Origin: JAAEUB01 sp964550345
GTDB lineage: Bacteria; Pseudomonadota; Alphaproteobacteria; Rhodobacterales; Rhodobacteraceae
Length of the DNA: 32,158 nt
Assembly: GCA_964550345.1 (NCBI GenBank)
Contig: CAZJYZ010000037.1
Location: 1 to 32,158 of the forward strand
Reading direction: 5' to 3'
The notes under the pieces are model-generated. The model did not search any database and was not told where the DNA came from. It worked only from the letters and a program-made list of their open reading frames with translations. Shown one piece after another: positions 29,640 to 32,158 of the stretch (within the stretch, counting starts at the first letter, position 1; each line of letters opens with the position of its first letter). The position numbers and the translations under genes are program-made.

Positions 29640-31880
29640 TTACCCTTCGATCCGGTTCAGGTCTGCGACCGACAGGCAAATATTTCTGATCCGGGCCAGC
29701 AGGTTCAGGCGGTTGCGCCGTACCACCTGATTATCCGTGTTGATCTGAACCGCTTCAAAGAACGCATCAATCGGAGCACGCAAACCCGAAATCGCTTCCA
29801 TCGCAGCTGCAAAATCCTCTGCTTCCAGCGCCGTGTCGATAATACTTCCGGCTGTGTCCAAAGCCGCAAAAAGCGTTTTCTCCGCATCGTCCTCGGCGAA
29901 TTTTACATCTGCGCCATAGGAATATTCCACCCCGTCGGCTTCTTCAGCCTGACTTAGGATATTTGCCGCCCGCCTGTATCCTTGTAACAGGTTCTCTCCG
30001 TCATCGGTGGCCAGAAAGGCGGACAAAGCCTGCGCCCGGCTAACCAAAAGGGTCAGGTCATCATTGGCGGGCATGTTGAGGCAGGCATCAATGACATCAT
30101 GACGCAGACCCTCGGCCTTCAGGTGCACTTTCAGGCGATCATGCACGAACCCAAGAAGGTCAACAGACAGGTCAGGCATTTTCGCACCAATCTGGCCGAG
30201 AAGGCTGTTTTCATCCGTATTGGGCAAATCATCGCCTTCGAGCTTGTCCATTACGGCGTGAAAGGCAGCGCCGAAAACACCGTGATCGGCGATTTCGTCC
30301 AAAACGAGATCAAGTGCCTTTAGTTCGCCCTCCCCGGCTTCTTTGCGATTCAAGGCAATCTCATGTTTCAAAAGCTGGCTATCAATAAACCGGTCAAGGT
30401 GCAGGCGCAGCCCGTTGCTCAGGATGATGCGGATCACCCCAAGCGCCGCGCGGCGCAGGGCAAACGGGTCTTTAGACCCTGTAGGCTTTTCGTCGATGGA
30501 CCAAAAACCTGTGAGCAGATCCAACTTGTCGGCCAATGCCACGGCAATGCTGACCGGCGCGGTCGGGACATCATCGGAAGGGCCGAGCGGCGCATAATGG
30601 TCCTCGCAAGCCTGCGCCACTTCATCTGGCAAGCCTGCTTCATTTGCATAATACCGCCCCATCAGCCCCTGAAGGTCAGGAAATTCACCAACCATTTCCG
30701 AGCTGAGGTCCGCTTTGGCAACTGATGCCGCCAGACGGGCCATTTTTTTGTCGGCCCCAACCTTTGGAGCGAGTTCACCGGCAAGCGCCTTGACCCGTCC
30801 AATTCGGTCGGTTTGCGAACCAAGCTTGTTGTGGAAGGTTACATTTTCCAGCTTTGCGGCCATATCTTCAAGCGAGGTCCTGAGGTCGTTTTCCCAGAAA
30901 AACTTGGCGTCCGACAGGCGGGCGAACAGGACTTTCTGGTTACCTGCAAGGATAGCCGACCCATTGTCGGACGTTTCGCGATTAGCAACTGTAATGAACT
31001 TTTCAATCTGGCCGGATTTCGGGTTTTTCAGCGAAAAGAACTTTTGATGTTCGCGCATGGAGCTTTTCAGTACTTCCCATGGCAACCCGGCAAAATCCTT
31101 GGCAATATCGCCCATTAAAACCACCGGCCATTCTACCAGCCCGGCAACCTCCCGCAGCAGGCCCTGATCTTCGACCAATTCCAGCCCGGCGGCGAAAGCG
31201 AGGTTTTGCGCCTCGGCCTCGATATGGTCGGCGCGCGCCTGAGCGTCCAGCATGACGAAATTTTTCGCAAGCTTGGCTTCATAATCTTCAAACGAGCTGA
31301 CACTAAACCGCCCCGCCCCCATGAACCTGTGCCCCTCGGTGCTGTCACCCGATGTGATCCCCGCAACTTCCAGCGGCACGACGCTGGCGCCGCTTTCATC
31401 CGTTAAAATGCACAGGATCGAATGGATTGGTCTGACCCACCGCAGGTGCCCATTTCCCCAGCGCATCGACTTGGCCCAGGGAAAGTTGCGAATGGAAGCT
31501 TCCAACACTTCCGCGATGATATTGGCTGCCGGGCGGCCCTTTTTCTCGATCGTCGCGAACCAGACTTGCCCTTTTGGCGTGTCACGCGCCTCAAGGTCTT
31601 CTCGTGCCACACCAGCACCACGCAGGAAGCCCTCGATGGCTTTATCCGGCGCGCCCACTTTCGGACCTTTGCGTTCTTCACGCGTATCCGGGCTGGCGGT
31701 CGGCAAATCGCCCAGCGCCAATGTCAGGCGGCGCGGGGTCGAGAATGCAGCCGCAGAGCCGTAGCTCAGCCCCGCCTCAACCAGGCCGTCCGTCACCAAT
31801 TTTTGCAAATCCTGAGTCGCGCGGGTTTGCATCCGGGCAGGGATTTCTTCCGAGAATATCTCAATCAGCAGATCAGCCAT
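29640..31880 (-). CDS. glyS: Glycyl-tRNA synthetase beta subunit
   Basis: The beta subunit of the bacterial alpha2-beta2 glycyl-tRNA synthetase binds and helps charge tRNA-Gly. The 746-residue protein starts MADLLIEIFSEEIPARMQ, the standard beginning of this family. Conserved blocks include FSTPRRLTLAL, the RWGNGHLRWVRPIHSI segment, EGHRFMGAGRFSV, SSMREHQKFFSLKN, the HD-like DLQGLMGRYYANEAG and DPFALRRAALGVIRIIL. The C-terminal anticodon-binding-like tail ends LARIRNICLSVADLNRIEG. The alpha subunit gene glyQ should lie upstream beyond the window. GAGTGAGCC before the ATG serves as ribosome site, and the small upstream ORF ends three bases away. Confidence 0.97.
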   Translation of the reverse strand: MADLLIEIFSEEIPARMQTRATQDLQKLVTDGLVEAGLSYGSAAAFSTPRRLTLALGDLPTASPDTREERKGPKVGAPDKAIEGFLRGAGVAREDLEARDTPKGQVWFATIEKKGRPAANIIAEVLEASIRNFPWAKSMRWGNGHLRWVRPIHSILCILTDESGASVVPLEVAGITSGDSTEGHRFMGAGRFSVSSFEDYEAKLAKNFVMLDAQARADHIEAEAQNLAFAAGLELVEDQGLLREVAGLVEWPVVLMGDIAKDFAGLPWEVLKSSMREHQKFFSLKNPKSGQIEKFITVANRETSDNGSAILAGNQKVLFARLSDAKFFWENDLRTSLEDMAAKLENVTFHNKLGSQTDRIGRVKALAGELAPKVGADKKMARLAASVAKADLSSEMVGEFPDLQGLMGRYYANEAGLPDEVAQACEDHYAPLGPSDDVPTAPVSIAVALADKLDLLTGFWSIDEKPTGSKDPFALRRAALGVIRIILSNGLRLHLDRFIDSQLLKHEIALNRKEAGEGELKALDLVLDEIADHGVFGAAFHAVMDKLEGDDLPNTDENSLLGQIGAKMPDLSVDLLGFVHDRLKVHLKAEGLRHDVIDACLNMPANDDLTLLVSRAQALSAFLATDDGENLLQGYRRAANILSQAEEADGVEYSYGADVKFAEDDAEKTLFAALDTAGSIIDTALEAEDFAAAMEAISGLRAPIDAFFEAVQINTDNQVVRRNRLNLLARIRNICLSVADLNRIEG

Positions 31881-31883
31881 GGC

Positions 31884-32123
31884 TCACTCTGTATATTTTT
31901 CATTAAGTTGGTGCCAGACAAATGCCTGACCGCCGGGAAAGACCGCTATCACCCGATCAACCCCGTCGTGAACGTCCTTTTGCCCGAGAAAGGCCAGTGC
32001 CTCGCCCTGCTCCAGCGCCTGCCCGATGGCGACGGCGTCGAAACAGTCGAACCAACCCGGGCCAACCAAAGGCACGGCGCCTTCGTAGGCCTCATACGTC
32101 TCGGTCAATGTTGCGAGGCTCAT
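31884..32123 (-). CDS. Hypothetical protein upstream of glyS
   Basis: A small 79-residue ORF ending three bases before glyS, hence cotranscribed. It is acidic and has no signal peptide, helix or motif I recognise; the central part reads GPGWFDCFDAVAIGQALEQGEALAFLG, and the end FPGGQAFVWHQLNEKY suggests a compact domain. The ATG at 32123 is the only start seen, but the frame stays open to the window edge (12 more codons), so the true start may be further upstream. Rhodobacteraceae often carry one or two small unknown genes between glyQ and glyS, so the position is ordinary. Confidence 0.6.
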   Translation of the reverse strand: MSLATLTETYEAYEGAVPLVGPGWFDCFDAVAIGQALEQGEALAFLGQKDVHDGVDRVIAVFPGGQAFVWHQLNEKYTE

Positions 32124-32158
32124 CGGCGTTGCGAAACAACCACGAAAACGCAGGGGGG

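Noticed and set aside
1..32158. CRISPR arrays, insertion sequences, rRNA genes
   Set aside because: I saw no spaced repeats, no paired terminal repeats around a transposase and no rRNA sequence; short tandem similarities such as the one at 4019-4040 are too few.

Overview
The window reads as chromosome of an alphaproteobacterium of the Rhodobacteraceae (Roseobacter group). The grounds are family-level: the cysI-cysH-DUF934-fpr sulfate assimilation cluster, a Paracoccus-like cytochrome c2 gene directly upstream of an aa3 oxidase subunit I gene, a perfect CtrA-type box, class I KARI divergent from a pair of Lrp/AsnC genes, and a folB-folP-glmM operon. Species cannot be named from this sequence. 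Most of the window is core metabolism, with a few accessory insertions.

Layout. 1-3409 (+): siroheme sulfite/nitrite reductase (5' end cut by the window), APS reductase, DUF934 protein and ferredoxin-NADP reductase, all overlapping and surely one operon. 3410-4095: a 686-base gene-poor stretch ending at tRNA-Leu(GAG) on the minus strand. 4423-7138: a DsbA-family thiol oxidoreductase, a secreted peptidoglycan-binding-domain protein with its own terminator, and lipB. 7160-10758: respiration block with a membrane-anchored cytochrome c'-like protein behind a near-perfect dyad, cytochrome c2, ctaD with a large leader hairpin, and a DUF2244 membrane protein. 10759-11630: an accessory insert made of the tail of an Rhs protein with an unknown C-terminal tip and a coupled membrane-anchored ORF. 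11788-13582: YqeY and a frameshifted carA. 13620-15601: CtrA box and an MshEN-GT2 glycosyltransferase. 15591-18152: GntR/FCD regulator, HAD nucleotidase, class V aminotransferase. 18447-18911: secreted jacalin-like lectin. 18931-20993: two Lrp/AsnC regulators divergent from ilvC. 21176-22753: EamA exporter and a short exported protein carrying a secretin C-terminal signature. 22800-26799 (-): cell wall hydrolase, folB, folP, glmM. 26949-32123 (-): a PPDK-like protein with a degenerate nucleotide site, glyS and a small ORF next to it.

How the parts work together. The first cluster reduces activated sulfate to sulfide with electrons from NADPH. Cytochrome c2 feeds electrons to the oxidase encoded next to it. 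The Lrp pair probably controls ilvC and itself. The fol/glmM operon joins folate and cell-wall precursor synthesis.

Best leads for something undescribed: the orphan Rhs tip with its coupled partner ORF (10759-11630), the carA allele with an inferred 23-base deletion, the PPDK-like protein that has lost ATP-site residues but kept the His and PEP/pyruvate domains, the stand-alone secretin-tail protein, and two RNA structures bracketing ctaD. I saw no CRISPR array, insertion sequence with clear ends, rRNA or integrase gene.
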